Notes: a model not told the origin generated them from the sequence alone. Shown: positions 45,829 to 55,118, counted from the stretch's first letter. The stretch: DNA of 64,000 nucleotides from Pseudomonas nabeulensis (GCF_004682045.1 NZ_QUZT01000009.1:1-64000); one strand, 5' to 3'. Translations and numbers: made by a program.

Positions 45829-47553
45829 ATGAATCAGAACGCAGAGTATTCCGCGGTCAATGACGCGGTGCGTGGGCAATTTTTTCGCCGTACCTGGGCG
45901 ATGATCACACCCTATTGGCGCAGTGAAGAGAAGGGTAAGGCGTGGTTGCTATTGGCGGCGGTGATTGGCCTGTCGCTGTTCAGTGTGGCGATCTCCGTGT
46001 GGATCAACCACTGGTATAAAGACTTCTACAATGCCCTGGAAAAGAAGGACACCGCGGCTTTCTGGCAGTTGATCGGTTACTTCGGCGGGATCGCCGCCGT
46101 GGCGATTCTCGGCGCGGTGTACCGCTTGTACCTGACCCAGATGCTGACCATTCGTTGGCGTGCCTGGCTCACCGAAAAGCACTTCGCCCGCTGGCTTGCC
46201 GACAAAAACTACTACCAGCTGGAGCAGGGCGGCTACACCGATAACCCGGACCAGCGGATTTCCGAAGACCTCAACAACTTCACCTCCAGCACCTTGAGCC
46301 TTGGCCTTGGCCTGCTGCGCAATGTGGTCAGCCTGGTGTCGTTCTCCATCATTCTGTGGGGCGTGTCGGGCAGTATCGAAGTATTCGGTATCACGATTCC
46401 TGGCTACATGTTCTGGTGCGCGCTGTTGTACGCGGCGGTGGGCAGTTGGCTGACGCATCTGATCGGCCGTCGCTTGATCGGCCTGAGCAACCAACAACAA
46501 CGCTTCGAAGCGGATCTGCGTTTCTCCATGGTGCGGGTGCGGGAGAACGCCGAGAGCATTGCCCTGTATAACGGCGAGCCGAATGAAAACCAGCGCTTGA
46601 GCGCTCGCTTTGGCAAGGTCTGGCACAACTTCTGGGACATCATGAAAGTGTCCAAGCGCTTGACCTTCTTCACCGCCGGCTACAGCCAGATCGCGATCAT
46701 CTTCCCGTTTATCGTTGCTGCGCCGCGCTACTTCACCGGCAAGATCGAACTGGGCGAACTGATGCAAATCAACTCGGCGTTCGGCAACGTCCAGGAGAAT
46801 TTCAGCTGGTTTATCAGTGCGTATTCGGAGCTGGCTTCGTGGCGCGCCACCAGTGATCGTCTGCTGAGTTTTCATCAGGCCATGAGTGACAACGAGCAGC
46901 GCCCACCGGCGATTGATGTACGCCCCGAAGGCGAGCGCCTGGTGGTGCAAGGCTTGGGCATGGACCTGACCGATGGCCGTCACCTGCTGACCAGCGCCGA
47001 CATGAGCGTAGAGCCAGGCCAGCGCGTGATGCTCAGCGGGCGTTCCGGCAGCGGCAAAAGCACCTTGCTGCGTGCGATGGGCCACCTGTGGCCGGCGGGT
47101 CACGGCAGTATTCTGTTGCCAGCGGCGCGCTATCTGTTCCTGCCGCAGAAGCCTTACTTGCCTATTGGTACTTTAAAAGCCGTGTTGAGTTATCCACAGG
47201 ACGACAGCGTTTACCCGGCTGAACGTTATGCACAGGTCCTGGACACCTGCCGGTTGCCACATCTGGTCAATCGCCTGGATGAGGCCAACCACTGGCAACG
47301 CATGCTCTCACCGGGCGAGCAACAACGGCTGGCCTTTGCCCGTGCGTTGTTGTTTGCGCCGCAATGGCTGTACATGGACGAAGCCACATCGGCCATGGAT
47401 GAAGAGGATGAGGCGACGTTGTACCAGGCGCTGATTGATGAGTTGCCGGGGTTGAGCATTGTCAGCGTGGGCCATCGCAGCAGCCTCAAGCGCTTCCATG
47501 GGCGGCATGTGCGGATTGAGGGTGGGCGGTTGCAGGAACAGCAACCGGCCTAA
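45829..47553 (+). CDS. ABC transporter, fused permease-ATPase of the YddA/SbmA type
   Basis: The 574-residue protein has an N-terminal transmembrane region of about six helices (first WLLLAAVIGLSLFSVAISVW) of the SbmA/BacA-like fold, with WINHWYKDFYNALEKKDTAAF. The C-terminal nucleotide-binding domain from about 370 has Walker A GRSGSGKST, signature LSPGEQQRLAFARALL and Walker B WLYMDEATSAMDEE. Relatives move peptides or fatty-acid-like molecules; substrate and direction cannot be told. It is separated from roxR by a hairpin and followed by a REPIN. Confidence 0.88.
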   Translation: MNQNAEYSAVNDAVRGQFFRRTWAMITPYWRSEEKGKAWLLLAAVIGLSLFSVAISVWINHWYKDFYNALEKKDTAAFWQLIGYFGGIAAVAILGAVYRLYLTQMLTIRWRAWLTEKHFARWLADKNYYQLEQGGYTDNPDQRISEDLNNFTSSTLSLGLGLLRNVVSLVSFSIILWGVSGSIEVFGITIPGYMFWCALLYAAVGSWLTHLIGRRLIGLSNQQQRFEADLRFSMVRVRENAESIALYNGEPNENQRLSARFGKVWHNFWDIMKVSKRLTFFTAGYSQIAIIFPFIVAAPRYFTGKIELGELMQINSAFGNVQENFSWFISAYSELASWRATSDRLLSFHQAMSDNEQRPPAIDVRPEGERLVVQGLGMDLTDGRHLLTSADMSVEPGQRVMLSGRSGSGKSTLLRAMGHLWPAGHGSILLPAARYLFLPQKPYLPIGTLKAVLSYPQDDSVYPAERYAQVLDTCRLPHLVNRLDEANHWQRMLSPGEQQRLAFARALLFAPQWLYMDEATSAMDEEDEATLYQALIDELPGLSIVSVGHRSSLKRFHGRHVRIEGGRLQEQQPA

Positions 47554-47569
47554 GGGTGTACTCGATTAA

Positions 47570-47658
47570 TGTGGGAGGGGGCTTGCCCCCGATTGCGGTG
47601 GGTCAGTCACAACATCTGTAACTGACAGGCAGCCATCGGGGGCTCGCCCCCTCCCACA
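47570..47658. repeat. REPIN (GTGGGAGGGGGCTTGC type)
   Basis: An 89-base element with inverted arms; the right arm has one change (GGGGGCTCGCCCC instead of GGGGGCAAGCCCC). It lies between the convergent ABC exporter and zapG genes. Confidence 0.88.
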
Positions 47659-47694
47659 TTTGATCTCCTGTGTTCTTGAGAGTGAGCACTTAAC

Positions 47695-47731
47695 AAAAAG
47701 CCCGGCTGATCATCGATCAGCCGGGCTTTTT
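47695..47731. terminator. Bidirectional intrinsic terminator
   Basis: AAAAAGCCCGGCTGAT and ATCAGCCGGGCTTTTT are perfect complements, so T-runs occur on both strands. It can end both the ABC exporter gene (plus) and zapG (minus). Confidence 0.92.
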
Positions 47732-47748
47732 GATTGCTGGAAGAAAAC

Positions 47749-48186
47749 TTACTTCTTCAAGCCGTAATGCTCATCCAGCATGCCAGGGGCGTTCGGCGTT
47801 TTTGGCGCGTAGTCCCGTGGTGGCTCCTGGTTTTCCCGCGGTGGGGTCAGGCGCTCACGTGGTGCTTGCGGTGCATCGGAATGCAGCGCGGCCAGCAGGC
47901 GCTGACGGGTGATGTCGTCGAGGGCCAGGCGGTTGGCACCGTCGGCGAGGTGATCCTGTACTTCCTGGTAGCTTTGGGTGAGTTTCTTGACCAGGTTGGC
48001 GGTGCTGTTGAAGTGGGTAACAACCTCGTTCTGATAACTGTCAAAACGTTCCTGAATATCATCCAACTGACGCTGCGTGCGGTTAGGCGCGGCATTCGGC
48101 AGCAGGCGAGCAACCAGGAATCCAATGGCGACACCGGCAACCAGGGCAAGAGTCGGCAACAACCAAACTAAGAGCGAGTGTTCCAC
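47749..48186 (-). CDS. zapG: Cell-division-associated membrane protein ZapG (YhcB, DUF1043)
   Basis: The 145-residue protein has one N-terminal membrane helix (LLVWLLPTLALVAGVAIGFLVA) followed by a coiled coil (about 35-85; QRQLDDIQERFDSYQNEV, VKKLTQSYQEVQDHLADGA) and a Pro-rich tail. This is the DUF1043/YhcB layout; in E. coli the protein links envelope growth and division. It is divergent from the hydrolase gene. Confidence 0.9.
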   Translation of the reverse strand: MEHSLLVWLLPTLALVAGVAIGFLVARLLPNAAPNRTQRQLDDIQERFDSYQNEVVTHFNSTANLVKKLTQSYQEVQDHLADGANRLALDDITRQRLLAALHSDAPQAPRERLTPPRENQEPPRDYAPKTPNAPGMLDEHYGLKK

Positions 48187-48333
48187 GAGTCCTTCCTCTA
48201 TAAACGGCTTTGCTTTACGTTAACGGCTCAAACCTGCGCTGTATACCGCGATTAAGCTCGCAATGATGCCATGCACAGACTTTTAGCTAGACGAGTCGAC
48301 CCTTTGAGAGGTCACGGAGTTCATTCCTTGCTC

Positions 48334-48963
48334 ATGCGTGAAACCCCCGTTTTGATCGATGGCCCGGTGGGCCAATTGGAAGCCCTGTACCTGGATCACC
48401 CCGAACCACGGGGCCTGGCGCTGATCTGCCACCCCAACCCGGTGCAGGGTGGGACCATGCTCAATAAAGTCGTATCGACCCTGCAACGCACCGCCCGCGA
48501 TGCCGGTTTGATTACCTTGCGTTTCAATTACCGTGGCGTTGGCGCCAGTGCCGGTGTGCACGACATGAGCACCGGCGAAGTGGACGATGCCGAAGCGGCC
48601 GCCACCTGGCTGCGGGAAAAACACCCGGACCTGCCGATCACGCTGTTCGGCTTTTCCTTCGGTGGCTACGTGGCTGCCAGCCTCGGCGGTCGCCTGGAAG
48701 CCAAGGGCGAAAAACTTGCCCACCTGTTTATGGTCGCCGCAGCAGTGATGCGCCTGCGCGATTCCGATGCGTTGCCACAGGGCTGCCCATTGACCCTGAT
48801 CCAGCCGGAAACCGACGAAGTGGTCGACCCGCAGCTGGTCTACGACTGGTCCGCCGCCTTGAATCGCCCCCATGAGCTGCTGAAAGTGGCAGAATGCGGG
48901 CACTTTTTTCATGGCAAGCTCACCGATCTCAAGGATCTGGTGCTGGCGCGCCTCTCGAATTGA
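48334..48963 (+). CDS. Alpha/beta hydrolase
   Basis: The 209-residue protein has an alpha/beta hydrolase fold with the nucleophile elbow GFSFGGY (Ser near residue 108), the oxyanion region HPNPVQGGTMLNK and a C-terminal catalytic His in GHFFHGKLTDL. No signal peptide is present. The physiological ester or thioester is unknown. The start is uncertain: ATG 48334 has GGAG 14 bases away, while TTG 48328, two codons upstream, has it at eight. It is followed 24 bases later by trpS. Confidence 0.85.
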   Translation: MRETPVLIDGPVGQLEALYLDHPEPRGLALICHPNPVQGGTMLNKVVSTLQRTARDAGLITLRFNYRGVGASAGVHDMSTGEVDDAEAAATWLREKHPDLPITLFGFSFGGYVAASLGGRLEAKGEKLAHLFMVAAAVMRLRDSDALPQGCPLTLIQPETDEVVDPQLVYDWSAALNRPHELLKVAECGHFFHGKLTDLKDLVLARLSN

Positions 48964-48987
48964 TAGCAGTCTGATAAGCGATTACCC

Positions 48988-50343
48988 ATGACGACTCGTA
49001 CCCGTATCCTCACCGGCATCACCACCACCGGCACGCCGCACCTGGGCAACTACGCCGGTGCGATCCGCCCGGCGATCCTCGCCAGCCAGGACGCCAATGC
49101 CGACTCCTTCTACTTCCTGGCCGACTACCACGCCCTGATCAAATGCGATGACCCGCAGCGCATCCAGCGCTCGCGTATGGAAATCGCCGCGACCTGGCTG
49201 GCCGGTGGCCTGGATGTGAACCGGGTGACCTTCTACCGCCAGTCCGACATCCCGGAAATCCCCGAGCTGACCTGGTTGCTCACCTGCGTTGCCGCCAAGG
49301 GCCTGCTCAACCGCGCCCACGCGTACAAGGCCTCGGTGGACAAGAACGTGGAAGCCGGCGAAGACCCGGATGCGGGCATCAGCATGGGCCTGTACAGCTA
49401 CCCGGTGCTGATGGCGGCGGACATCCTGATGTTCAACGCCCATAAGGTGCCGGTCGGCCGTGACCAGATCCAGCACGTGGAAATGGCGCGCGACATCGGC
49501 CAGCGCTTCAACCACCTGTTTGGCAACGGTAAAGAATTCTTCACCATGCCCGAGGCGTTGATCGAAGAAAGCGTCGCCACCTTGCCGGGCCTGGACGGTC
49601 GCAAGATGTCCAAGAGCTACGACAACACCATCCCGTTGTTCACCAGCGCCAAGGACATGAAGGACGCCATCTCGCGCATCGTCACCGACTCCCGCGCGCC
49701 GGGCGAAGCCAAGGACCCGGACAACTCCCACCTGTTCACCTTGTACCAGGCATTTGCCAGCAAGGCCCAGGAAGAAGAATTCCGTGCCGAGCTGCTGCAA
49801 GGCCTGGGCTGGGGCGAGGCGAAGAATCGTCTGTTCCAGCTGTTGGACGGCCAATTGGGCGAAGCCCGCGAGCGTTACCATCAACTGATGTCGCGCCCAT
49901 CGGACATGGAAGATCTGCTGCTGATCGGCGCCAAGAAAGCCCGCGCCGTGGCGGCACCGTTCCTGGCTGAGCTGCGTGAAGCGGTGGGCCTGCGTTCGTT
50001 CGTCAACCAGACGGCGGCTCCGGTAGCGGCCAAGAAGAAAGCCGCGAAAGCCGCGCGTTTCGTGAGCTTCCGCGAAGCTGACGGTAGCTTCCGCTTCCGC
50101 TTGCTGGCGGCCGATGGCGAGCAATTGCTGTTGTCGCGCAACTTCGTCGACGGCAAGGCCGCGGGTGCTGTGACCAAACAATTGCAAAGCGGTGACGCGC
50201 TGGACGTACGCACTGAAGCCCTGGGTTTCAGCGTATGGCTGGACGGCGCAGTGGTCGCCGATAGCGCCGCGTTCACCGACGAAGCGTCGCGCGACGCTGC
50301 CATCACCGCTTTGCGCGTCGCGTTGACCCCTCTCGAAGATTGA
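48988..50343 (+). CDS. trpS: Tryptophanyl-tRNA synthetase with C-terminal extension
   Basis: The 451-residue class I synthetase has the HIGH-type motif PHLG (residues 17-20) and KMSKS at 206-210 (LDGRKMSKSYDN). The catalytic part ends near 340. A Lys/Ala-rich linker (AAKKKAAKAARF) then joins a domain of about 100 residues (FRFRLLAADGEQLLLSRNF) that resembles DUF1508/YegP-type folds and is absent from the short E. coli enzyme. An intrinsic terminator follows the stop. Confidence 0.95.
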   Translation: MTTRTRILTGITTTGTPHLGNYAGAIRPAILASQDANADSFYFLADYHALIKCDDPQRIQRSRMEIAATWLAGGLDVNRVTFYRQSDIPEIPELTWLLTCVAAKGLLNRAHAYKASVDKNVEAGEDPDAGISMGLYSYPVLMAADILMFNAHKVPVGRDQIQHVEMARDIGQRFNHLFGNGKEFFTMPEALIEESVATLPGLDGRKMSKSYDNTIPLFTSAKDMKDAISRIVTDSRAPGEAKDPDNSHLFTLYQAFASKAQEEEFRAELLQGLGWGEAKNRLFQLLDGQLGEARERYHQLMSRPSDMEDLLLIGAKKARAVAAPFLAELREAVGLRSFVNQTAAPVAAKKKAAKAARFVSFREADGSFRFRLLAADGEQLLLSRNFVDGKAAGAVTKQLQSGDALDVRTEALGFSVWLDGAVVADSAAFTDEASRDAAITALRVALTPLED

Positions 50344-50371
50344 CCCGACCAAGGGTTGATTGCCATTAATC

Positions 50372-50403
50372 AGGGCCGTCGTTACAGTGACGGCCCGTTT
50401 TTG
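50372..50403 (+). terminator. Intrinsic terminator after trpS
   Basis: GGGCCGTC and GACGGCCC pair around GTTACAGT and are followed by GTTTTTG. It ends only about 20 bases before zapE, so zapE depends on read-through or a promoter inside trpS. Confidence 0.85.
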
Positions 50404-50422
50404 TTGCCTTGCTAACGAAATT

Positions 50423-51517
50423 ATGACGCCCCTAGAACGATATCAAGCTGATCTGAAACGCCCTGAATTCTTCCACGACGCGGCCCAGGAAACGGCGGTG
50501 CGCCATTTGCAGCGCCTGTATGACGACCTCGTCGCGGCTTCGCAAAGCAAGCCAGGGATGCTCAGCAAGCTGTTTGGCAAGAAAGACCACACCCCGGTCA
50601 AAGGCCTGTATTTCTGGGGCGGCGTGGGCCGGGGCAAGACGTACCTGGTCGACACCTTCTTCGAAGCGCTGCCGTTCAAGGAAAAAGTACGGACGCACTT
50701 CCACCGCTTCATGAAGCGCGTGCACGAAGAAATGAAGACCCTGCCGGGCGAGAAAAACCCGCTGACCATCATCGCCAAGCGTTTCGCCGACGAGGCGCGG
50801 GTGATCTGCTTCGATGAATTCTTCGTCTCCGACATCACCGACGCCATGATCCTTGGCACCCTGATGGAAGAACTGTTCAAGAACGGCGTGACCCTGGTTG
50901 CCACGTCGAACATCGTGCCGGACGGCTTGTACAAGGATGGCCTGCAACGTGCGCGCTTCCTGCCGGCCATTGCGCTGATCAAGCAGAACACCGAGATCGT
51001 CAACGTCGACAGCGGCGTCGACTACCGCCTGCGTCACCTGGAGCAAGCGGAGCTGTTCCACTTCCCGTTGAACGAAGCGGCCCACGACAGCCTGAAAAAG
51101 AGCTTCCGCGCGCTGACGCCGGAATGCACCCAGGCGGTGGAAAACGACAAGTTGATGATCGAGAACCGCGAAATCGTCGCCCTGCGTACCTGCGATGACG
51201 TGGCCTGGTTCGACTTCCGCGCCCTGTGCGACGGCCCGCGTAGCCAGAACGACTACATCGAACTGGGCAAGATCTTCCACGCGGTGATCTTGAGCGGCGT
51301 GGAGCAGATGGGCGTGACCACCGACGATATCGCGCGACGGTTTATCAACATGGTCGATGAGTTCTACGACCGTAACGTCAAGCTGATCATCTCGGCGGAA
51401 GTTGAGCTCAAGGATCTGTACACCGGCGGTCGCCTGACCTTCGAATTCCAGCGCACCCTCAGCCGCTTGCTGGAAATGCAGTCCCACGAGTTCCTGTCGC
51501 GCGGGCACAAACCTTAA
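50423..51517 (+). CDS. zapE: Cell division ATPase ZapE (AFG1 family)
   Basis: This 364-residue AAA-type ATPase has Walker A GGVGRGKTYLVD (about residues 66-77) and Walker B VICFDEFFVSDI. The sensor segment VATSNIVPDGLYKDG and the AFG1-type RFLPAIALIK follow. In E. coli ZapE binds the Z ring and acts under stress or low oxygen. ATG 50423 is chosen by family length. Confidence 0.93.
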   Translation: MTPLERYQADLKRPEFFHDAAQETAVRHLQRLYDDLVAASQSKPGMLSKLFGKKDHTPVKGLYFWGGVGRGKTYLVDTFFEALPFKEKVRTHFHRFMKRVHEEMKTLPGEKNPLTIIAKRFADEARVICFDEFFVSDITDAMILGTLMEELFKNGVTLVATSNIVPDGLYKDGLQRARFLPAIALIKQNTEIVNVDSGVDYRLRHLEQAELFHFPLNEAAHDSLKKSFRALTPECTQAVENDKLMIENREIVALRTCDDVAWFDFRALCDGPRSQNDYIELGKIFHAVILSGVEQMGVTTDDIARRFINMVDEFYDRNVKLIISAEVELKDLYTGGRLTFEFQRTLSRLLEMQSHEFLSRGHKP

Positions 51518-51534
51518 GAACAACGCAAATCAAA

Positions 51535-51623
51535 TGTGGGAGGGGGCTTGCCCCCGATAGCGGTTTATCAGTCACATATGCAGTGACTGACACTCTGTCA
51601 TCGGGGGCAAGCCCCCTCCCACA
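51535..51623. repeat. REPIN (GTGGGAGGGGGCTTGC type)
   Basis: A standard 89-base element between the convergent zapE and GlxA-type regulator genes. Confidence 0.9.
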
Positions 51624-51633
51624 TTTTTTACCG

Positions 51634-52629
51634 CTACGCAGCCTGCTGAAACTGCTGCCGATACTGGTTCGGCGACAACTCCGTGTGCTGCCTGAACAAC
51701 CGCGCAAAGAAACTCGCATCGTCATACCCCACTTCGTAGCTGATGGTCTTGATGCTCTTGCGGCTGCCCGAGAGCAAGCCCTTGGCGGTCTCGATACGCA
51801 GGCGTTGCAGGTAATGCAGCGGCTTGTCACCGGTCGCGGTCTGAAAGCGGCGCATAAAGTTGCGGATGCTCATGCCATGTTCCCGGGCCACGTCCTCGAA
51901 GCGGAACTTGTCGGCGAAGTGCTCTTCGAGCCAGTGCTGGATCTGCAGGATGATCACATCCTGATGCAGTTTCTGCCCGCCAAATCCAATGCGTCCCGGT
52001 GAATAGCTGCGCTGTACTTCATAGAGAATGTCGCGGGCCACGGCTTGGGCGATGTTGGCGCCGCAGAAGCGTTCGATCAGGTAGATGTACAGGTCGCAGG
52101 CCGAGGTGGTGCCACCGGCGCAATACAGGTTGTCGGCGTCGGTGAGGTGCTTGTCCTGGTTCAGTTGAACCCGTGGGAAGCGCTCGCTGAACGCGTTGAA
52201 AAAACGCCAATAGGTGGTCGCCTCCTTGCCATCGAGCAAACCGGCTTCGGCCAGCCAGAATACGCCAGTAGCCTCGCCGCAGAGGACGGCGCCGCGGGCG
52301 TGTTGCTCGCGCAGCCATGGCAGCACTTGGGGATAACGCGTGCACAGCGCGTCGAAGTCGTCCCAGAAGGCCGGCAACACAATGATGTCGGCGTCGCCCA
52401 GGCCGCCGTCCACTGGCATGATCACATCACTGAAACTGCGCACCGACTGCCCGTCCGGGCTGACCAGGCGTGACTCGAACGCGGGGATGAGGCCCAGGCC
52501 TTGTTGCTTGCCGTAACGCAGGCTGGCGAGGTGGAAGAAATCCTTGGCTTGCATGAGGGTTGAAGCGAAGACCCGATCAATGGCCAAAATGCTGACGCGC
52601 CGCAGGGGCGTGGAGATTTGGTTAGACAT
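51634..52629 (-). CDS. GlxA-type AraC-family transcriptional regulator
   Basis: The 331-residue protein joins an N-terminal DJ-1/PfpI-like domain (about 10-200; DADIIVLPAFWDDFD, LCGEATGVFWLAEAGLL, GGTTSACDLYIYLIERF) to a C-terminal pair of AraC helix-turn-helices (MSIRNFMRRFQTATGDKPLHYL, ISYEVGYDDASFFARLFRQH). Members of this type sense small nitrogen compounds or amino-acid derivatives. It is divergent from the acyl-CoA dehydrogenase gene, a likely target. The RBS before ATG 52629 is weak. Confidence 0.9.
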   Translation of the reverse strand: MSNQISTPLRRVSILAIDRVFASTLMQAKDFFHLASLRYGKQQGLGLIPAFESRLVSPDGQSVRSFSDVIMPVDGGLGDADIIVLPAFWDDFDALCTRYPQVLPWLREQHARGAVLCGEATGVFWLAEAGLLDGKEATTYWRFFNAFSERFPRVQLNQDKHLTDADNLYCAGGTTSACDLYIYLIERFCGANIAQAVARDILYEVQRSYSPGRIGFGGQKLHQDVIILQIQHWLEEHFADKFRFEDVAREHGMSIRNFMRRFQTATGDKPLHYLQRLRIETAKGLLSGSRKSIKTISYEVGYDDASFFARLFRQHTELSPNQYRQQFQQAA

Positions 52630-52774
52630 AATTTCATTTATTCTTATAGGGGAAAGTGGTCACCAGACGGCTGGATCGTCTTATTTTTTGTCGCATGTGT
52701 CCAGTGTCCCGTGCTGCCTTCGCGGCATAGTCTCTGTGGGCTTGTTTTTGTCCGACAATCCCCGCAGGTGAGCC

Positions 52775-53911
52775 ATGATCCCCAGAACCTTGTTCAGCCC
52801 CGAGCACGAACTCTTCCGCGAGAGCGTGCGCACCTTCCTCGAAAAAGACGCCGCGCCGTTCCATGGGCAATGGGAAAAGCAGGGTTATATCGACAGAAGC
52901 CTGTGGAGCAAGGCGGGGGAGGCGGGCATGTTGTGTTCCCATCTGCCGGAGGAGTACGGCGGCCTGGGCGCGGATTTCCTGTACAGCGCGGTGGTGATCG
53001 AGGAGATCAGCCGGCTGGGCCTGACCGGCATCGGGTTTTCCCTGCATTCGGACATCGTGGCGCCGTACATCCTGCATTACGGCAGTGAGGCGCTGAAACA
53101 CAAATACCTGCCCAAGTTGATCTCCGGCGAAATGGTCACCGCCATTGCGATGACCGAGCCGGGTGCCGGGTCCGACCTGCAAGGGGTCAAGACCACTGCT
53201 GTGCTGGACGGCGACGAGTATGTGATCAACGGCTCCAAGACCTTTATCACCAATGGCTATCTGGCGGAGCTGGTGATCGTCGTCGCCAAGACCGATCCCA
53301 AGGCCGGCGCCAAGGGCACCAGTTTGTTTCTGGTGGAGGCCGACACACCGGGCTTCGACAAGGGCAAGCGCCTGGAGAAGGTCGGCATGAAGGCCCAGGA
53401 CACCTCCGAGTTGTTTTTCCAGGACGTGCGTGTGCCCAAGGAAAACCTGTTGGGCCAGGCGGGAATGGGCTTCGCGTATTTGATGCAGGAGCTGCCCCAG
53501 GAACGGCTGACCGTGGCGATCGGTGCGCTGTCATCCGCCGAAGCGGCGTTGGCGTGGACGCTGGAATACACCCGCGAACGCAAGGCGTTCGGCAAGGCGA
53601 TTGCGGATTTCCAGAACACCCGGTTCAAGCTGGCGGAGATGGCCACCGAAATTCAGATCGGCCGCGTGTTCGTCGACCAGTGCATGGCGCTGCATCTGGA
53701 AGGCAAGCTGGATGTGCCAACGGCGGCGATGGCCAAGTACTGGGCCACGGACCTGCAATGCAAGGTGCTCGATGAGTGCGTGCAGTTGCACGGCGGCTAC
53801 GGCTTCATGTGGGAATATCCGATTGCGCGGGCCTGGGCGGATGCGCGGGTGCAGCGGATTTATGCGGGGACCAATGAAATCATGAAGGAGATTATTGCGC
53901 GGGCGCTTTGA
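52775..53911 (+). CDS. Acyl-CoA dehydrogenase
   Basis: The 378-residue FAD enzyme has the substrate/flavin signature AMTEPGAGSDLQGVKTTA, DEYVINGSKTFITNGYLAELVI, and the C-terminal VQLHGGYGFMWEYPIARAWADARVQRIYAGTNEIMKEII in shortened form: HGGYGFMWEYP and YAGTNEIMKE. The base is expected in the YAGTNE region. It oxidises an acyl-CoA, passing electrons to ETF; chain length cannot be told. It matches P. aeruginosa PA4435 by position and is divergent from the GlxA-type regulator. Confidence 0.93.
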   Translation: MIPRTLFSPEHELFRESVRTFLEKDAAPFHGQWEKQGYIDRSLWSKAGEAGMLCSHLPEEYGGLGADFLYSAVVIEEISRLGLTGIGFSLHSDIVAPYILHYGSEALKHKYLPKLISGEMVTAIAMTEPGAGSDLQGVKTTAVLDGDEYVINGSKTFITNGYLAELVIVVAKTDPKAGAKGTSLFLVEADTPGFDKGKRLEKVGMKAQDTSELFFQDVRVPKENLLGQAGMGFAYLMQELPQERLTVAIGALSSAEAALAWTLEYTRERKAFGKAIADFQNTRFKLAEMATEIQIGRVFVDQCMALHLEGKLDVPTAAMAKYWATDLQCKVLDECVQLHGGYGFMWEYPIARAWADARVQRIYAGTNEIMKEIIARAL

Positions 53912-53934
53912 TCTTGTGGTGTTGCTGAGGGCCT

Positions 53935-54025
53935 CATCGGGGGCAAGCCCCCTCCCACACTGACTGTATTCACAAGTCTGAATATGTGAATACAGTCAAA
54001 TGTGGGAGGGGGCTTGCCCCCGATG
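53935..54025. repeat. REPIN in reversed arm order with perfect inner palindrome
   Basis: The arms face the opposite way to all other copies: the CCCTCCCACA arm is on the left (53935-53959) and TGTGGGAGGG on the right (54001-54025). The centre is itself palindromic: TGACTGTATTCACA (53961-53974) and TGTGAATACAGTCA (53985-53998) around a ten-base loop. The whole forms a nearly continuous hairpin. It lies between the convergent acyl-CoA dehydrogenase and tas genes. Confidence 0.9.
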
Positions 54026-54041
54026 GCGGCCTACAAATCAA

Positions 54042-55082
54042 TCAAGGCGCCGGATTCGGATGATCCTTCTGAATCGCCTCAATCCCCTCCAGCACTTCCT
54101 TCGACAGCTTCAGATCAGCACTGGCGATATTGCTGTCCAACTGCTCCAGCGACGTAGCCCCAATGATATTGCTGGTCACAAACGGCTGTTGCGTCACAAA
54201 CGCCAACGCCATCTGCGCCGGGTCCAGCCCATGTTCCCGCGCCAGCGCCACATAACGGCTGCACGCCGCCTCCGACTGCGGGTTGAAGTAACGACTGAAA
54301 CGGCTGTATTCCGTCAGCCGCGCCTTGGCCGGGCGCGCGCCGTTCTCGTACTTGCCACTGAGCATGCCGAACGCCAGGGGCGAGTAGGCCAGCAGGCCGC
54401 ATTGTTCGCGAATGGCGACTTCCGCCAGGCCCACTTCAAAGCTGCGGTTGAGCAGGTTGTACGGGTTCTGGATCGACACCGCACGGGTCCAGCCACGGGC
54501 TTCGGCCAGGGCCAGGAACTTCATGGTGCCCCACGGGGTTTCGTTGGACAGGCCGATATGACGGATCTTGCCGGCCTTTACTTGCTCGTCCAGCACTTCG
54601 AGGGTTTCTTCCAGCGGGGTGAGGTCGTCCTCGTCCTTGTGCTGGTAGCTCAGTTGGCCGAAGAAGTTGGTGCTGCGCTCCGGCCAGTGCAGTTGGTAGA
54701 GGTCGATCCAGTCGGTTTTCAGGCGCTCGAGGCTCGCATCCAGGGCTGCGACGATGTGCTTGCGGTTGTGGCGCAGGTAGCCGTCGCGGATGTAGTCGAT
54801 GGTATTGCCCGGGCCGGCGATCTTGCTGGCCAGGATCCAATCGGCGCGGTCGCCACGGCTTTTGAAATAGTTGCCGATATAACGCTCGGTGGTGGCATAG
54901 GTGTCGGCCTTGGGCGGCACCGGGTACATTTCGGCGGTGTCGAGGAAGTTGATCCCCGCGCCCTTCGCCCGCTCGATCTGTGCGAAGGCCTCTGCCTCGC
55001 TGTTCTGCTCGCCCCAGGTCATGGTGCCCAAGGCTATCGCGCTCACGTTCAGATCCGTACGGCCCAGCTGTCGATAATCCAT
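54042..55082 (-). CDS. tas: NADP-dependent aldo/keto reductase Tas
   Basis: The 346-residue TIM-barrel reductase begins MDYRQLGRTDLNVSAIALGTMTWGE, shown here to about residue 25 in parts: MDYRQLGRTDLNVSA then LGTMTWGEQ. The AKR catalytic Asp and Tyr are in NFLDTAEMYP, and IDLYQLHWPERSTNFFG is typical of Tas. NADP binding is at the C-terminal NIIGATSLEQLDSNI. Its length equals E. coli Tas. ATG 55082 is preceded by AAGGAG. The physiological substrate is not known. Confidence 0.9.
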   Translation of the reverse strand: MDYRQLGRTDLNVSAIALGTMTWGEQNSEAEAFAQIERAKGAGINFLDTAEMYPVPPKADTYATTERYIGNYFKSRGDRADWILASKIAGPGNTIDYIRDGYLRHNRKHIVAALDASLERLKTDWIDLYQLHWPERSTNFFGQLSYQHKDEDDLTPLEETLEVLDEQVKAGKIRHIGLSNETPWGTMKFLALAEARGWTRAVSIQNPYNLLNRSFEVGLAEVAIREQCGLLAYSPLAFGMLSGKYENGARPAKARLTEYSRFSRYFNPQSEAACSRYVALAREHGLDPAQMALAFVTQQPFVTSNIIGATSLEQLDSNIASADLKLSKEVLEGIEAIQKDHPNPAP

Positions 55083-55118
55083 CGGGTACTCCTTCAGGGA
55101 AAACAATCATAAAAGCAG

